Of a DNA stretch of 64,000 nucleotides, positions 47,153 to 59,472 are shown one piece after another. The notes beneath the pieces were generated by a model. That model made no database searches and was not told the DNA's origin. It saw only the letters and a list, made by a program, of their open reading frames with translations. The DNA comes from Membranipora membranacea (Eukaryota; Bryozoa; Gymnolaemata; Cheilostomatida; Membraniporidae). The stretch spans positions 19,964,001-20,028,000 of the forward strand of contig OU612065.1 in the NCBI GenBank assembly GCA_914767715.1. Direction: 5' to 3'. Each line of letters starts with the position of its first letter. The first letter of the stretch is position 1. Both the position numbers and the translations under genes were made by a program.

Positions 47153-48333
47153 TCAGATCATTTTTGGTCCCGACTGGCATGTTCTTCCAGAAAACTGTTC
47201 TGTTTTCTGGCATATGTACACATAAGTTTTTGATAGTTCCCGTTTGTTATGCACCACCGGACTTCCACGACGAAATTGTGCGACGCTGATATCTGACAGA
47301 TAAGGCCGCCCTGGTTTTGACAGCTTGGCCTTACTGTCTGCAACTTCATACTTTCTGAAGTCCTGGAAGCTTGGAACAATGACATCTGCCCCAGCTGATT
47401 TAATACTGTCCGCACTCATGAATGTGTGTCTGCCCTGAAAGTACTTTAGCGTGATCTTGTTAGCTCTGAGATTCCCCCTGTTCATTTTATCTAATATTGC
47501 TGTATAGAGTGTGTAGTTTCTGTTTTGGCCTGAGCCGTTGTCCATATAGTAGATGATTTTTTTTAAGTCTCAATCTTTTTCGAGGGTCAGCAGCACTGCT
47601 AATGTGATATCTTCACACTTCCTGCCACTAACGCCCTGATGCCATATCACCGACTCGACCTTATTTCTGTTGTTGTACCTTTTCACAGGGGCAAAACTGT
47701 GGTGAAAGGCTACGAGACTACGAGTGAAGCATGCAGACTTAAATCCGGGCAGTCGTGGCAGCATCACCACCTTCTGCAAATCCACACTCCGCACTATTGT
47801 GTCGGGCTCTACAGTTTCTCCGTCTTGTAGATAGGCGTCTCTGGAGTTTTTGGCTTTGTCTAGATGAGTTGCGTCATCACTGCAAGGCTGGCAGTTTTCC
47901 TTAGAACATTTATTATCAACAAATGGTGGTTCATGGATTGGGGAGTTCTTCAGAGCAGAGCACACTTCACATTCCTCCTCACCTAGCTTAGCGAATGATA
48001 TGTTCATGGAGTTAACCCTTCTCATATACGTGGTGTAGTTGGTTTTGTAGTCTGGATAGGACTCGAGAAAAAACTATTTATTGTTAGTTCATATGGTAAG
48101 TAGAGACGATTCGGAGCATGAGCCCTTCGGTAATGTGAGATGCAGGGATTATATGATCGTATATGCGTGTCTATCTTGACGTGGAGCTCATTGGATTCAA
48201 GTGTCTTGCGGCCTCTCCGGTCTGGGGCGGCGTGAATCAGTGCAGGGTTAGACTTTGCAGTAGCGACGACTGTCGAGGTGACATTGTAGCCAAGTGTATG
48301 GAGATAGAACTTCTTACATACAACATGCTCCAC
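47153..48333 (-). pseudogene. Dead transposase-like gene in F/G spacer
   Basis: Three minus-strand frames join into one protein with few breaks. 48022-48333 has SHYRRAHAPNRLYLPYELTI; a frameshift near 48060 leads to 47570-48025 (EECEVCSAL, VDLQKVVMLPRL, VIWHQGVSGRKCEDI); a TGA then separates it from the in-frame 47153-47545 (YMDNGSGQNRN, GRHTFMSADSI). These blocks recall a widespread invertebrate family with an RNase-H-like, DDE-transposase-style layout (DLQK, W-x-x-x-x-x-x-R-G/K, DN-x-x-GQN). I cannot name the superfamily. Two breaks only, so fairly recent decay, or an exon boundary at one of them. Confidence 0.55.
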
Positions 48334-49089
48334 TCTGTTCGCATCATCGAGACGGTAGGTGTAATAGACCTATAATATAATAAGGGTACGAATTGATATC
48401 TTGTCTGCACATCTTAATCGATGCTTACCTTATATTAACTTATACTTTTTTTATGTAGTTATTTTGCAGGATTGTGAAGGACAAACCTGCTTCGATCCAC
48501 GCCTCTCCTGACCAGAAAGGCCATTAGAAAATTGGAAATTAATTTGATCAGCTAAATGATTGATTTAATTTGGCCGAAATATCTGTAAAAAGTGTGTATC
48601 CGAAATTTCCACTGCCTATCATGCTTGGAAATTAAATTGAAACTTACCGATCTATTTCTATATGAGAATGCTTTCATGTCTTCATGAGAATGCTATTGTA
48701 TTAGCTTCATGTCTCTCAACTGAGCTACGTATGCAGTTTTTCCTTTCCATGTAAGGAACCTGCCAGTACTGAATATAAATCTCTATCCTTCGTAGCTGCC
48801 CAATCTTATCCATGCAATTTCTCGGACAAGTCTCGCACGGTCCTTGAGACTATGCGTCTCCCTACCATGACTTAATTTTTCCTCAAGTGAAAGTTTTTTT
48901 GTTGGTTGTTCACCCATTCTGCCAAATATCTGAACTGAGGATGTCCACCTAACAGATACTTAACTTATAGCACCTTTTGGAGATCGAATCTCAGCTAATC
49001 AGTTGTGCAGTGTAATGACATTGTGCTAAACATTGTGTTATCTGCAAGCAAAACACAATATCAGCCACAGGCAGTCTGGTTTGCTCCAA
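48334..49089. other. Spacer right of the transposase relic
   Basis: No gene seen. Possibly the remaining half of the element that brought in the transposase-like gene; no terminal inverted repeats could be picked out. Confidence 0.35.
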
Positions 49090-50468
49090 TAATCGAACAA
49101 TGAGTAAAACTAGAGCCTTATTAGTGGGCACACCTTCGCTTGATCCAGCGTCCTTTAGTTTTTTTTCGGAATGTCTATCATTGATAATTCTCTGTTTGCC
49201 ATCAAGAACTAGGCTTCAAAGTTTCCTTTCTAGTGATGGACTCTATAAGATCAGTAACAACTCTGATAGAAAACTGGGTTGGGAGGGAGAATTTTGTCTG
49301 TATGTTTTGGTAGGCCTTCAGCACATACTAGGAAATAGTGAAAGCAAAAAATTTGAATTTATGAGAGCAGGTTCAATCTCAGATCTTTCATCGATCAATT
49401 GACCTATTTAAGTTAGGTCGTCAGTGTTGTTGTGTTTGGGACTCTCCAATATCACAATTTTTCCTGAAGCTGAAGATGACCTTGTCGTTGCATTTCCAAA
49501 AAGAAAAATCCCAAGTAAGCTGTTCAGGTATGAATTTAACCACCAAAGACGTGGATGATTTGGATACAAGGAAATATTCATTCCCTTTGATTTCATGTGA
49601 TGACGCAAACGTGATGATGAGAATGGGGTGTCAATAATCAAATTATAATTATTGGCTTATCCGAAAAGTCAGAAGAGACACAATGATAATTGTCTCAATT
49701 GCCATAAACTTTTCTTTTGCAGATATTCTTATTTCTAAAATATTAAAAGTGAATATGTAATCAATTCACCCTGAGTTTTTTTCCCAAACGATCGGTTCTT
49801 TACCATTTCACTTTCCAACATGACAATTTTCCGCATGCCATGTTCACGCTACTGCTAATTTCAAATTGTATCATCCATCATTTCGTCATCTAATCATTTC
49901 ATGCTGCTGTTGGCTGATCCTGAACAAACTCATAGCTTACTTCCAAAGCGGCTTTCCGCAATGTTCGATAAATTCGACTGAAGTTTTAATAATATAAAAA
50001 TTGATAATGAATCAAAGAGCGAGGGCAAGCCTACTAAAACCAATATGTGCAGAATTATGTCCAAATGGGATATCCGATGTGGGGATAATGTGCCTTGATA
50101 AATTATCTTGTTGAGCAATTGACAAAGTTTAAAAAATGTCTGTAGGCCTAAGTGAAAATGGGCACTGGGAAGACGCCCTGGACAAAATGGACTTTGTTGG
50201 AAGTCATCAAGGTGGGTAAGTGGCCTGACAGGAGGACCTCCTATTGGAAAGAAGGTACTTTGTCAAAACCTCCTGAAGAAGCAGCCCGCACACAGTTGGA
50301 GAATTTTCTGACTGGATGAGGAGATTAGAAAAATTCTCAGATACCGAACTGGATAGCCCATAATATTCCTGGAGGAAGGGAATCGCCTCTGGTTAAAGTG
50401 TTGGTTAAAATTGCAAGTTTTGTCTTTGTCCGATGACTGAGAAATAAAGGTGCCAAATTGCTTTCGGG
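49090..50468. repeat. Lectin 3' flanking block beside G
   Basis: Mirror of 44715-46068. Its part 49690-50420 has diverged relatives beside lectins C and D. No gene supported. Confidence 0.7.
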
Positions 50469-50612
50469 TTGCAGGCAGGTCGGAGCACACATAGGGCGTC
50501 AATTGAACCCAGTAGCCGGTAGACTGCAGCGGGATTGGAACCCAAGACCTCCAACGCTTGCTCTTTAGAGGGCAGGCGCTCTAAACAGCTGAGCTACCTC
50601 GCACCTCCTCTA
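50469..50612 (-). repeat. tRNA-like SINE, copy 3
   Basis: Minus-strand copy with box A TAGCTCAGCTGTTTAGAGC and box B-like GGTTCCAATCCC, same flanks as copy 1. Confidence 0.7.
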
Positions 50613-50839
50613 CCTATATTTGTCATCACAACTGACAGATAATACTATCAATGTAGGTAGGATAGGCTGTATTTTTTCCTCCATATATTATCAGAAAGTT
50701 AGATGCCCTGGAGTGAAAATAATTGTAAAATGTGATACAATATAGAAATGAATTGAAAAGAAAATTTAGACAGGAGCTCTACATGAAAATGTGGCAAAAT
50801 GAATTATCTCACTAGCAATTAGCATATTGAAAAATAAAC

Positions 50840-51515
50840 TTCTCTTCAACTTCCCAGTCCCATAGCAAGGCATTCTCACTGCTGACGACACTCTTGTTTG
50901 GCGTTAGTATTCTTCACAATGTTTTGTGAAGTGGATGTCCATCGTTGAGAAGTATAGTTTTGTAGTGGTTTTGGCATCGCTGCTCCATGTATTTTGAGGT
51001 AGGTGAAATGTTATGTGCTTACAGGCAGCTTTTTTAGTCTAGATCTGCATTCATTACTCTCGTGGCTGATATTTCTACTGTGATAATTTGATTGAGGCTA
51101 TTTTCAGTTATCAGTCCTGACCATGCTGGGCATGTATGCATGTTAGCCTTGATCGAATGTTAACAGTTTGAGTTCAGTTGATTTTAAACCCAATCTCTTC
51201 AACTGGCGCACGGCATATAATTGAGACCTGAGACTTTCAGCAATATCACTTGCATGTTTATTGAATATTTACGGTCACACCCAGTAGCTTTGCGCTGTCG
51301 CACTCTATGATGGGCACATTTCTCATGTTGTGCACTTCTGAGTGATGTGGTTCTGACAGTGAAAGATTTATAAGTTGAATTTTATTGGCATTTATGAGCA
51401 TGTTGATGTTGTGTGCCCATTCCTCTATGTTGTTTAAGGCAGTCTGGAAAGCCTGTGGGTTGGGCGAGGCTTTGTCGATGGTCGTGTATAGCGTTATTCC
51501 ATCCCTGTATTTCAC
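50840..51515 (-). pseudogene. LINE RT tail relic, copy 3
   Basis: Direct copy of 34880-35577; 85-codon frame at 51258-51515 still open. Confidence 0.72.
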
Positions 51516-52039
51516 AATGTGCTCGAGTTTGACTTGATACAGACGGCTAAGGAGTCAAGTCGGAGGATCTGGACCTGGAACTGAACCCGGACCTTGACCT
51601 CTACCTTCACATTGACTTCGACCTCGACCTAAGCAAAAACTGCCAAGGAAATAATGACTGTCTTTGACATTTTACATTTATACAACAGATCTTGCTGTAA
51701 ACTCAGGCTTAACCTTTTATCAGTGTGCACTAAAATTATATTCCTATACCTTTCCCACAGCAATTGCGTTCGAACAGAAGAATCTGACATTTCGATGTTT
51801 AAACTTTATTTCATTGAAACTTGCAGCATATTATTAATAACAAAATTTAAAGCAAAGTGTAACATTAGTCTCCATGGAAATGAGATTGTTCAGATCGATC
51901 TAAAAATAAAGTCAGTTATAACATTGACAGTAGATTAATATTACCACATTTTACTAAAAGGAAAGTGTCACACTAGTCTTGATGGAACTAGGATCGCTCA
52001 GATCAATACCTAGCCAGTTTCAACATTCGTATCAATAGT

Positions 52040-53915
52040 TTATCTTGTCTCACAGATGAAAAATCTCTTGGCATTAACACATTTACAATCATTCCACGCT
52101 CCATCTGGCTTTGGGCAGACACATGACTCATTCTCGTTAGTGTTGTCAGGCTCGCCGGTAGCCCATGAAGGTGCAATCTCAGGGAATTGCTCAACATCCA
52201 ATCTGTTCCAGAATGCTTCTGTGCTGAATCCATCCCAGAAAAATGTCTGTGTATCAGTGTTCTCTTGTGCACCGATATAAATGAAGCCCTCGTCTGAAAT
52301 ACAAGATAATGGTTTTTAATCTCAAATCCATAATAGGGTTGCAAGATATTCAGAATAGAGTTCTTTAATGCAATTTATACTTGACTTCTACCGAATTTCC
52401 ATTGTCGATTGTCAAGAAGTTCATTGTGATCAAAATATGAAGCTACAATCTGACAAAAAATTGATGACACGATACACTGTAAACATGAATAATAACAAAC
52501 CTGATGTGTTTTCTAAAAGAAACTGCAGTAGGTTTGCTCTTCTGAAACTGCTTTCTGCAGTCACCAATTGTCCTGAGTAGAGCTCATTGCAAAGTGTTCT
52601 AGCTTCAACATAATTCTCCTTTTCAGTACTAAGAATAAGACAGGATTTGGTTTGACCAGACCCAACGGCGGTGAAGTTACCTGGGCATTCCCCTATAAAA
52701 CATTACATAACATTAATTTTAACAGATTCTAAAGTCAAAAGTGGTGGAACTTCAGATGTGATCTACAAACAGTGCTAAGTGTTCATGTATCCGTGATAAC
52801 CATAGGCGTATTTAATCTGTCTGGTCAACTCTCTGACAAAAAAAGCCCGCGCAGAGGAAAAATTTTTTTCAGGAAACAAGCATCTGTTAGAGACTCTAAC
52901 AAATTTGTTAGAGTCTCTAACAAATTGTTAGAGTAGAGAATATTAACATAACCAGACAAACTCCAATGGTAAGTAAGTGACTTGTTGACCTCCAGGTTAA
53001 AGATTGGAAAATCAACATCATTCCCCAGAATAAATATGATGTATATAATGTTGTGTACTATGTCTGATCCAGCAGGTGCCCATGATGACTGCAGTGGGTC
53101 TGACCATGACCATGATTGATAGCTATGACTATGATGGCCAAGTGGTGGTTCTGTGGGGTTCTGTTGACAGTCTCAATCAATCAACACAACAATAAAATCA
53201 ATGAATCAACAACAAGCAATCAATCAACCACCAACCATCATCATCAATAATGAAATGATGATCATGATGATGATGATGAAAAAAAAACAAAAACAGACAG
53301 GTGTGCTTGTTTTGCTTTGTTGCTAAATATGCATATTGATGAGAGGATTGGAGGGATAAAAGTCAAGGAACTTTCTGGGTAACAATATATACAGAGCAAT
53401 ACTCCAGAGATTTGGGTAGCATTAGGGTAGCATGAGGAAGTTTTTAGGGAGAAAAGATTTGCTCTATCTGTATTTTCCTGTAACTTCGTTGCATCCCAAA
53501 GTATTAATTAAGATGACCTTGGAATATCAATAGACAACAAAAAGTCTACTGGTTTCATATCAAAATTTTACTTTTATGTCCAGTGACAAAGAGAGGACAA
53601 CTAATAATAATAACAGAAAAAGAAGACAATTCCTCATTACTTGATTCGAGGGTGGAACATTTTTCCCAACACTCTAACCATCCTTGCCTCTAACATTCGA
53701 GAGTTCGAGATAGTTAAATACGCCTATGGTGATAACAAAAGTCAAGCTTGATAATCGATTAGACAAAAAAAATATATTTCTGAAAGTCTGAAAGAAAACA
53801 AGATCACATAACAGAGAATTAGGTCTTTAACTTATCCTTATAAAATAATGATTAACCTACCTATAGCAGATGCTACCTGAACACCTAAAACAAGGATAAG
53901 AGCGATAGACAACAT
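52040..53915 (-). CDS. Secreted C-type lectin G, intron 1 carries a transposon
   Basis: Predicted 166 aa. Minus-strand exons 53861-53915, 52501-52692, 52040-52293. Same protein layout as E, sharing Ile18 and Glu42; TLCNELYS has Asn where E has Ser. All cysteines, EPD (SWATGEPD) and WND intact; splice sites intact. Intron 1 is 1168 bp; removing the 928-bp hAT-like element and its 8-bp duplication leaves 232 bp, the paralogue length. TATATAAA at 54007-54014 and TTGCATCA at 54027-54034 (minus); AATAAA at 51805-51810. Likely functional if the longer intron is still spliced. Confidence 0.92.
52801..53728. mobile_element. 928-bp non-autonomous hAT-like transposon
   Basis: Terminal inverted repeats of 15 bp match perfectly: CATAGGCGTATTTAA at the left and its reverse complement at the right end. 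An 8-bp target duplication GTGATAAC flanks it (52793-52800, 53729-53736). The same site is uninterrupted in E, and its counterpart in F and H is likewise without insertion. An 8-bp duplication is typical of the hAT superfamily. No transposase ORF inside. Contains a 36-bp perfect palindrome and a poly-A/ATG-rich low-complexity centre. Confidence 0.93.
52886..52921. repeat. 36-bp perfect palindrome inside the hAT-like element
   Basis: GTTAGAGACTCTAAC, AAATTT, GTTAGAGTCTCTAAC: the whole 36 bp equals its own reverse complement. A further partial copy of CAAATTGTTAGAG follows directly. Confidence 0.9.
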
Positions 53916-54006
53916 ATTGTATTGCTGGTGATGAGATGCTTCTGTGAGGATGTACTGAACAATTTCACTGGCAGTGCTGAAGTGATGAGAAATATCCCAC
54001 ACTTCA

Positions 54007-54034
54007 TTTATATAGGTTTGGTTCGATGATGCAA
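54007..54034 (-). promoter_or_regulatory. Core promoter of lectin G
   Basis: TATATAAA (54007-54014) and TTGCATCA (54027-54034) on the minus strand, about 92 bp before ATG, as in F and H. Confidence 0.6.
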
Positions 54035-54065
54035 CAAAGTAACAATCGACCCTGCACCAGGACAT

Positions 54066-55590
54066 AAAGACATGCCATAATACAATAATTTTTCAGTCAA
54101 TCATTAATTGACATTTGAAAACAGGACAATAGGGATTCAATGGCCTTGACCAGGCAGTGATCACAATTATTTCTGCGTGCCAGCAATAATTTTTCTTGCC
54201 TACTTAAGTGTGTTAACCACATTATTTTTATTGTTGTATTTTTAGCATGATTGAATCACATTGCATCTGCTTTTGTAGTCAAGCTTTGGGTTATGTTTAG
54301 AAGGTTATCAGAGGTTTTGAGCTTCTAATGAGCAAAAACTGCTAGCAACAGCAAAAATAACACTTCTTCTAATTTTACCCAATGCCAAATGAATAATTAG
54401 GTCACAGTCATAGACAATCATTATTAATCGATATTTATAAACTTGAGAATGGGATTTTAAACACTGGAAATTATGTTGACGAGGAAAAACTAGCTATTTT
54501 TTCTGCTTACCAGCAATCATTTCTGTTTCCTACGTCAGTACATGCGTGTGGTATGCATTGGCCACATTTGTTTCATTGGTGTATTCTAAGAATCGTCGAA
54601 TCACATTACATCTTATTTCTTTTAAATGTTGGTTATGTTTAAAAGCAGTCAGAGGTTTTTGGAGTTATATTTAATTAAATAGTTTAATTTTGGCTTCATA
54701 TATTTTTGCAAACTTTTGGTCTCTGACTTCTTGTGAAGATATTCTGAAATGTTATACCAATCAATATCATTATTTATCAATCGCATTCTCAACACTGAAA
54801 TCCTACAAACAAATAATATCATCATTTTTGTTCCTTTTTTTCCCAACTTTTGCGGTAAATTTGTTTTCATGTTATGTAAAACATCCGGACCATGATAATA
54901 TTGTCTCATAATCAAAACAGTGTATAATAATAGATCTTTTTGAAGCCAGGTAAAGATCAACTTTGAGGTATGAATTTATCACAATAATAAACTATGAACA
55001 ATATTGTGTAGTTTATTTTCAGCTGCAATAACCTGCCAAAGAGATAACTTGACCGATGTAAATACCTTGGTTTACCATAAATCGATCAATATAGATACAA
55101 GTATAGTAATAGTGCCAGAAGATACTTCTTTTGACTCCAGCATGGTCTATTCTAATGTCATAGAATAGTTATTTGCTTCCTCACATGTGATGAGCATCTT
55201 TTGTTGACAGTGAGGACTTGAGGAACTATTACTCTTAAATTGGTATTATAAGAAAGTAGATAGAAATAAACGAATTATGTTTTTCCACTCCGTCATTCTC
55301 TACAACATGTTTTCATGAGAGTAACAAATGCCTCAATCCCTTACTGTCACAGGTCATAGGAGTCATAGGAAAATGTCTTCTGGCAGAATCACTATGGTCC
55401 TCTGTTTATTATTCTATGCCATATATATGCAAATGCTCGTAAAGCTGTTTTAGTCCTATATGATTTTTTTAACGATGCCAAAATTTATACTGAGTAAAAA
55501 ATGAGAACAAACATTTTAATGTTATCGCACCTTGGTCTGATAGAAAAATATGGCTATCCATATTGAAATTAAACCGGGGATGAAGTGTTA
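54066..55590. repeat. Upstream region of lectin G
   Basis: Direct copy of 37202-38724. No gene. Confidence 0.6.
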
Positions 55591-55639
55591 CTAACGATAC
55601 ATAAAATCATGCCGAAGCCACCTATACAGATGTGAGGAA

Positions 55640-55890
55640 CATTCAAAACATCCTTGGCGCGAAAGCCACAGCCAAGTTTCACTGTTCTGGTTATGGATCC
55701 TCTGACAATAGGAGTAATGGATTGTAGGGTCGCAATCACAGGTGATACTTTTCTTGGTACTTGGCTGGAGACATTGTCTCACACAAGTAGATTGAAGACG
55801 AATATCAAGTTTGTCAATGAGAAATATAGGCCACAAACAGTCTGGTTTGCTTGGAGAATGAAACAAGGAGGAAAACTAGAGCCTTCATAA
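55640..55890 (+). other. Repeated ORF, copy 4 (unknown)
   Basis: 78 codons, as copy 1, including the 15-bp deletion after ITGD. No family recognised. Confidence 0.35.
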
Positions 55891-56499
55891 TAGGCACACC
55901 TTCTCTTGATCCAGCTTCAGCAGATCCTCCAAGACTACAAAATCCTTTTGATTTTCTTGTCTGTCTATCATTGATAATTCTCTTTTTGCCATCAAGAACT
56001 AGGCTATAAAGTTAATGTTCCTTTCTAGTGATAGATTCTATAAGATCAGTTACAAATCTGATAGAATACTGGGTTGAGAGGGAGAATTTTGTCCGTATGT
56101 ATTGGCAGGCCCTCAGCATGTAAGAGGAAATAGTGAAAGCAAATGCTTTGAGTTTATGAGAGCATGTTCGACCTCGATCTTTCATCGGTCAATTGACCAA
56201 TTGTAGATAGGTCGTCAAACACAACTCGATCAGTGTAGCTGTGTTTCGGATTCTCTAATATCACAATTTTTCCTGAAGCTGAAGATGACTTAGTCGTTGC
56301 ATTTCCAAAAATATCCCTAGTAAGCTATTCAGGGATGAAGTTAACCACCAAAGAGCTGGATGTTTTGGATACAAGGAAATATTCATTGCCTCTGATTTCA
56401 TTTGATGACGCAAACGTGATGATGAAAATGGGGTGTCAATAATCAAGTTATAATTATTGGCTTATCTGAAAAGTCAGAAGAGACACAATTATAATTGTA

Positions 56500-58053
56500 T
56501 CAATTGCCATAAACTTTTCTTTTGCAGATATTCTTATTTGTAAGATATTAAAAGTGAATTTGTAATCAATTCACCCTGGGTTTTTGTCCCAAATGAACTG
56601 TTCTTTACCATTCCACTTTCCAACATGACAATTTTCCACATGTCATGTTCACGCTACTGCTAGAGCGAGGGCGAAGCCTACTAAAACCCATATGTGCAGA
56701 ATTATGACCAAATGGGATCTGCAATGTGGGGATAATGTGCCTTGATAACTTATCTCGTTGAGCAATTGGCAAATTTAAAAAAAAATGTCTGTAGGCCTAA
56801 GTGAAAATGGGCAGTGGGAAGACGCCTTGGACAAAATGGACGTTGTTGGAAGTCATCAAGGTGTGTAAATGGCCTGACGGGAGGACCTCCTGGTGGAAAG
56901 GAGGTACTTTGTCAAAACCTCCTGAAGAAGCAGCTCGCACACAGTTGGAGAACTTCCTGACTGGATGAGGTGATTAGAAAAATGCTCAGATACCGAACTG
57001 GATAGCCCATAATATTCCTGGAGGAAGGGAATTGCCTCTGGTTAAAATGTTGGTTAAAATTGCAAGTTTTGTCTTTGTCCGAGGACTGAGAAATAAAGGT
57101 GCCAAATTGCTTTCGGTTTGCAGGCAGGTCGGAGCACACATAGGGCGTCAATTGAGCCCAGTAGCCGGTAGACTGGAGCAGGATTGGAACCAGAGACCTC
57201 CAATGCTTGCTCTTTAGAGGGCAAGCGCTCTAAACAGCTGAGCTACCTCGTTCCTCCTCTACCTGTATTTGTCATCACAACTGAGAATTAATACTATCAA
57301 TGTAGGTAGGATAGGCTTTATTTTTTCCTCCATATATCAGAGAGTTAGACGCCCTGGAGTGAAAGTAATTGTAAAATGTAATACAATATAGAAATGAATT
57401 GAAAAGAAAAATTAGACAAGAGCTCTACATGAAAATGTGGCAAAATGAATTATCTCACTAGCAATTAGCATATTGGAAAAATAAACTCCTCTTCAACTTC
57501 CCAGTCCCACAGCAAGGCATTCTCACTGCTGACGACACTCTTGTTTGGCTTTAGAATTCTTCACAATGTTTTGTGAAAAACATGGTCATCGTTGAGAAGT
57601 ATAGTTTTGTAGTGGTTTTGGCATCACTGCTCAATGTATTTTGAGATAAGTGAAATGGTATGTGCTTACAGGCAGCTTTTATAGTCTAGATCTATCATTC
57701 ATTACTCTCGTGGCTGATATTTCTACTGTGATAATTTGATTGAGGCTATTTTCAGTTATCAGTCCTGACCATGCTGGGCATGTATGCATGTTAGCCTTGA
57801 TCGAATGTTAACAGTTTGAGTTCAGTTGATTTTAAACCCAATCTCTTCAACTGGCGCACGGCATATAATTGAGACCTGAGACTTTCAGCAATATCACTTG
57901 AATGTTTATTGAATATATAGTTACGGTCACACCCAGTAGCTTTGAGCTGTCACACTCTATGATGGGCACTTTTCTCATGTTGTGCACTTCTGAGTGATGT
58001 GGTTCTGACAGTGAAAGATTTATAAGTTGAATTTTATTGTCATTTATGAGCAT
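56500..58053. repeat. Extra copy of the 49690-51430 block
   Basis: Direct-orientation copy of 49690-51430 with about 170 bp deleted at 56660 (joins GCTACTGCTA to GAGCGAGGG). Includes SINE copy 4 (57120-57262, minus) and LINE tail copy 4 (57500-58053). Absent from the centre of E/F. Confidence 0.75.
57120..57262 (-). repeat. tRNA-like SINE, copy 4
   Basis: Minus strand; box A intact, box B-like GGTTCCAATCC intact. Confidence 0.65.
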
Positions 58054-58407
58054 GTTGATTGTTCTGAGCCTGAGGTGTTTGTTTCAATTTAGTGAACTTG
58101 GTGTCACTGGCTACGATTTATTGGTGTTACTGAACCGCCGTGAAACTGTAATAAAAGAGGTGAATAATCAGGTGCTGGTAAAGATCTTAAAAATTTAACT
58201 ACTTTAATCTAATATTTACTCAAACTAATCTCAATCAATTAATTACTCAATTAGAAGTTAATCAAGGAAATAAAGTAATAAAGCTTACCATAGAAGTTCC
58301 CTAATCTTATTCAAATTTACCTTTGCCCAGAAATCAATAAACATTTTGATGAAAGCCGAGCATTTAAAATTACATTTACAACATGAATCATCGCAGAGCT
58401 CCAGAGG
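58054..58407. other. 354-bp unique insert at the G/H centre
   Basis: Has no match elsewhere in the window, between the truncated LINE tail and the H arm, which restarts inside its own block (as 40729). Nature unknown; no coding frame. Could be filler DNA or part of a mobile element. Confidence 0.5.
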
Positions 58408-59353
58408 GGATAACGTTAAAATGTTTGTTCTCATTTTTTACTCAGTATCAATTTTGGCATCGTTAAAAAACTGTTTTCATTAGGAGACAATATTTTCCTG
58501 GTCCGGATGTTTTACATAATATGAACACAAGTTTACAGCAAAAGTTGGAAAAAAACGAGCAAAAATGATGATATTACTTGTTTGTAGGATTTCAGTGTTG
58601 AGAATGTGATTGATAAATAATGGTATTGATTGGTATAACATTTCAGAATATCTTCACAAGAAGTCAGAGACCAAAAGTTTGAAAAATATATGAAGCCAAA
58701 ATTAAACTAGTTAAATTAAATATAACTCCAAAAACCTCTGACTGCCTTGAAACATAACCAACATTTAAAAGAAATAAGATGTAATGTGATTCGACGATTC
58801 TTAGAATACACCAATGAAACAAATGTGGCTAACGCAGCACACGCATGTACTGACGTAGGAAACAGAAATGATTGCTGGTAAGCAGAAATAATAGCTAGTT
58901 TTTCCTGGTTGACATAATTTCCAGTGTTTAAAATCCCATTCTCCAGTTTATAAATATTGATTAATAATGATTCTCTATGACTGTGACCTAATTATTCATT
59001 TGGCATTGGGTAAATTTAAAAGAAGTGTTATTTTTGCTGTTGCTAGCAGTTTTTGTTGATTAGAAGCTCACAACCTCTAATAACCTTCTAAACATAACCC
59101 AAAGTTTGACTACAAAAGCAGATGCAATGTGATTCAATCATGCTAAAAATACAACAATAAAAGTAATGTGGTTAACACACTTAAGTAGGAAAGAAAAATT
59201 ATTGCTGGCACGCAGAAATAATTGTGATCACTGCCTGGTCAAGGACATTGAATCCCTATTGTCCTGTTCTCAAATGTCAATTAATGATTGACTGAAAAAT
59301 TATTGTATTATGGCATGTCTTTGTGTCCTGGTGCAGGTGCGATTGTTACTTTG

Positions 59354-59381
59354 TTGCATCATCGACCCAAACCTATATAAA
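59354..59381 (+). promoter_or_regulatory. Core promoter of lectin H
   Basis: TTGCATCA at 59354-59361 and TATATAAA at 59374-59381, 92 bp before ATG. Confidence 0.6.
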
Positions 59382-59472
59382 TGAAGTGTGGGATATTTCA
59401 CATCACTTCAGCACTGCCAGTGAAATTGTTCAGTACATCCTCACAGAAGCATCTCATCACCAGCAATACAAA

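Noticed and set aside
47570-48025. Host zinc-binding protein (Cys-rich start EECEVC...C)
   Set aside because: The following DLQK, WHQ and DNGSGQN blocks fit the transposase-like layout better; cysteine spacing alone is not a known finger.
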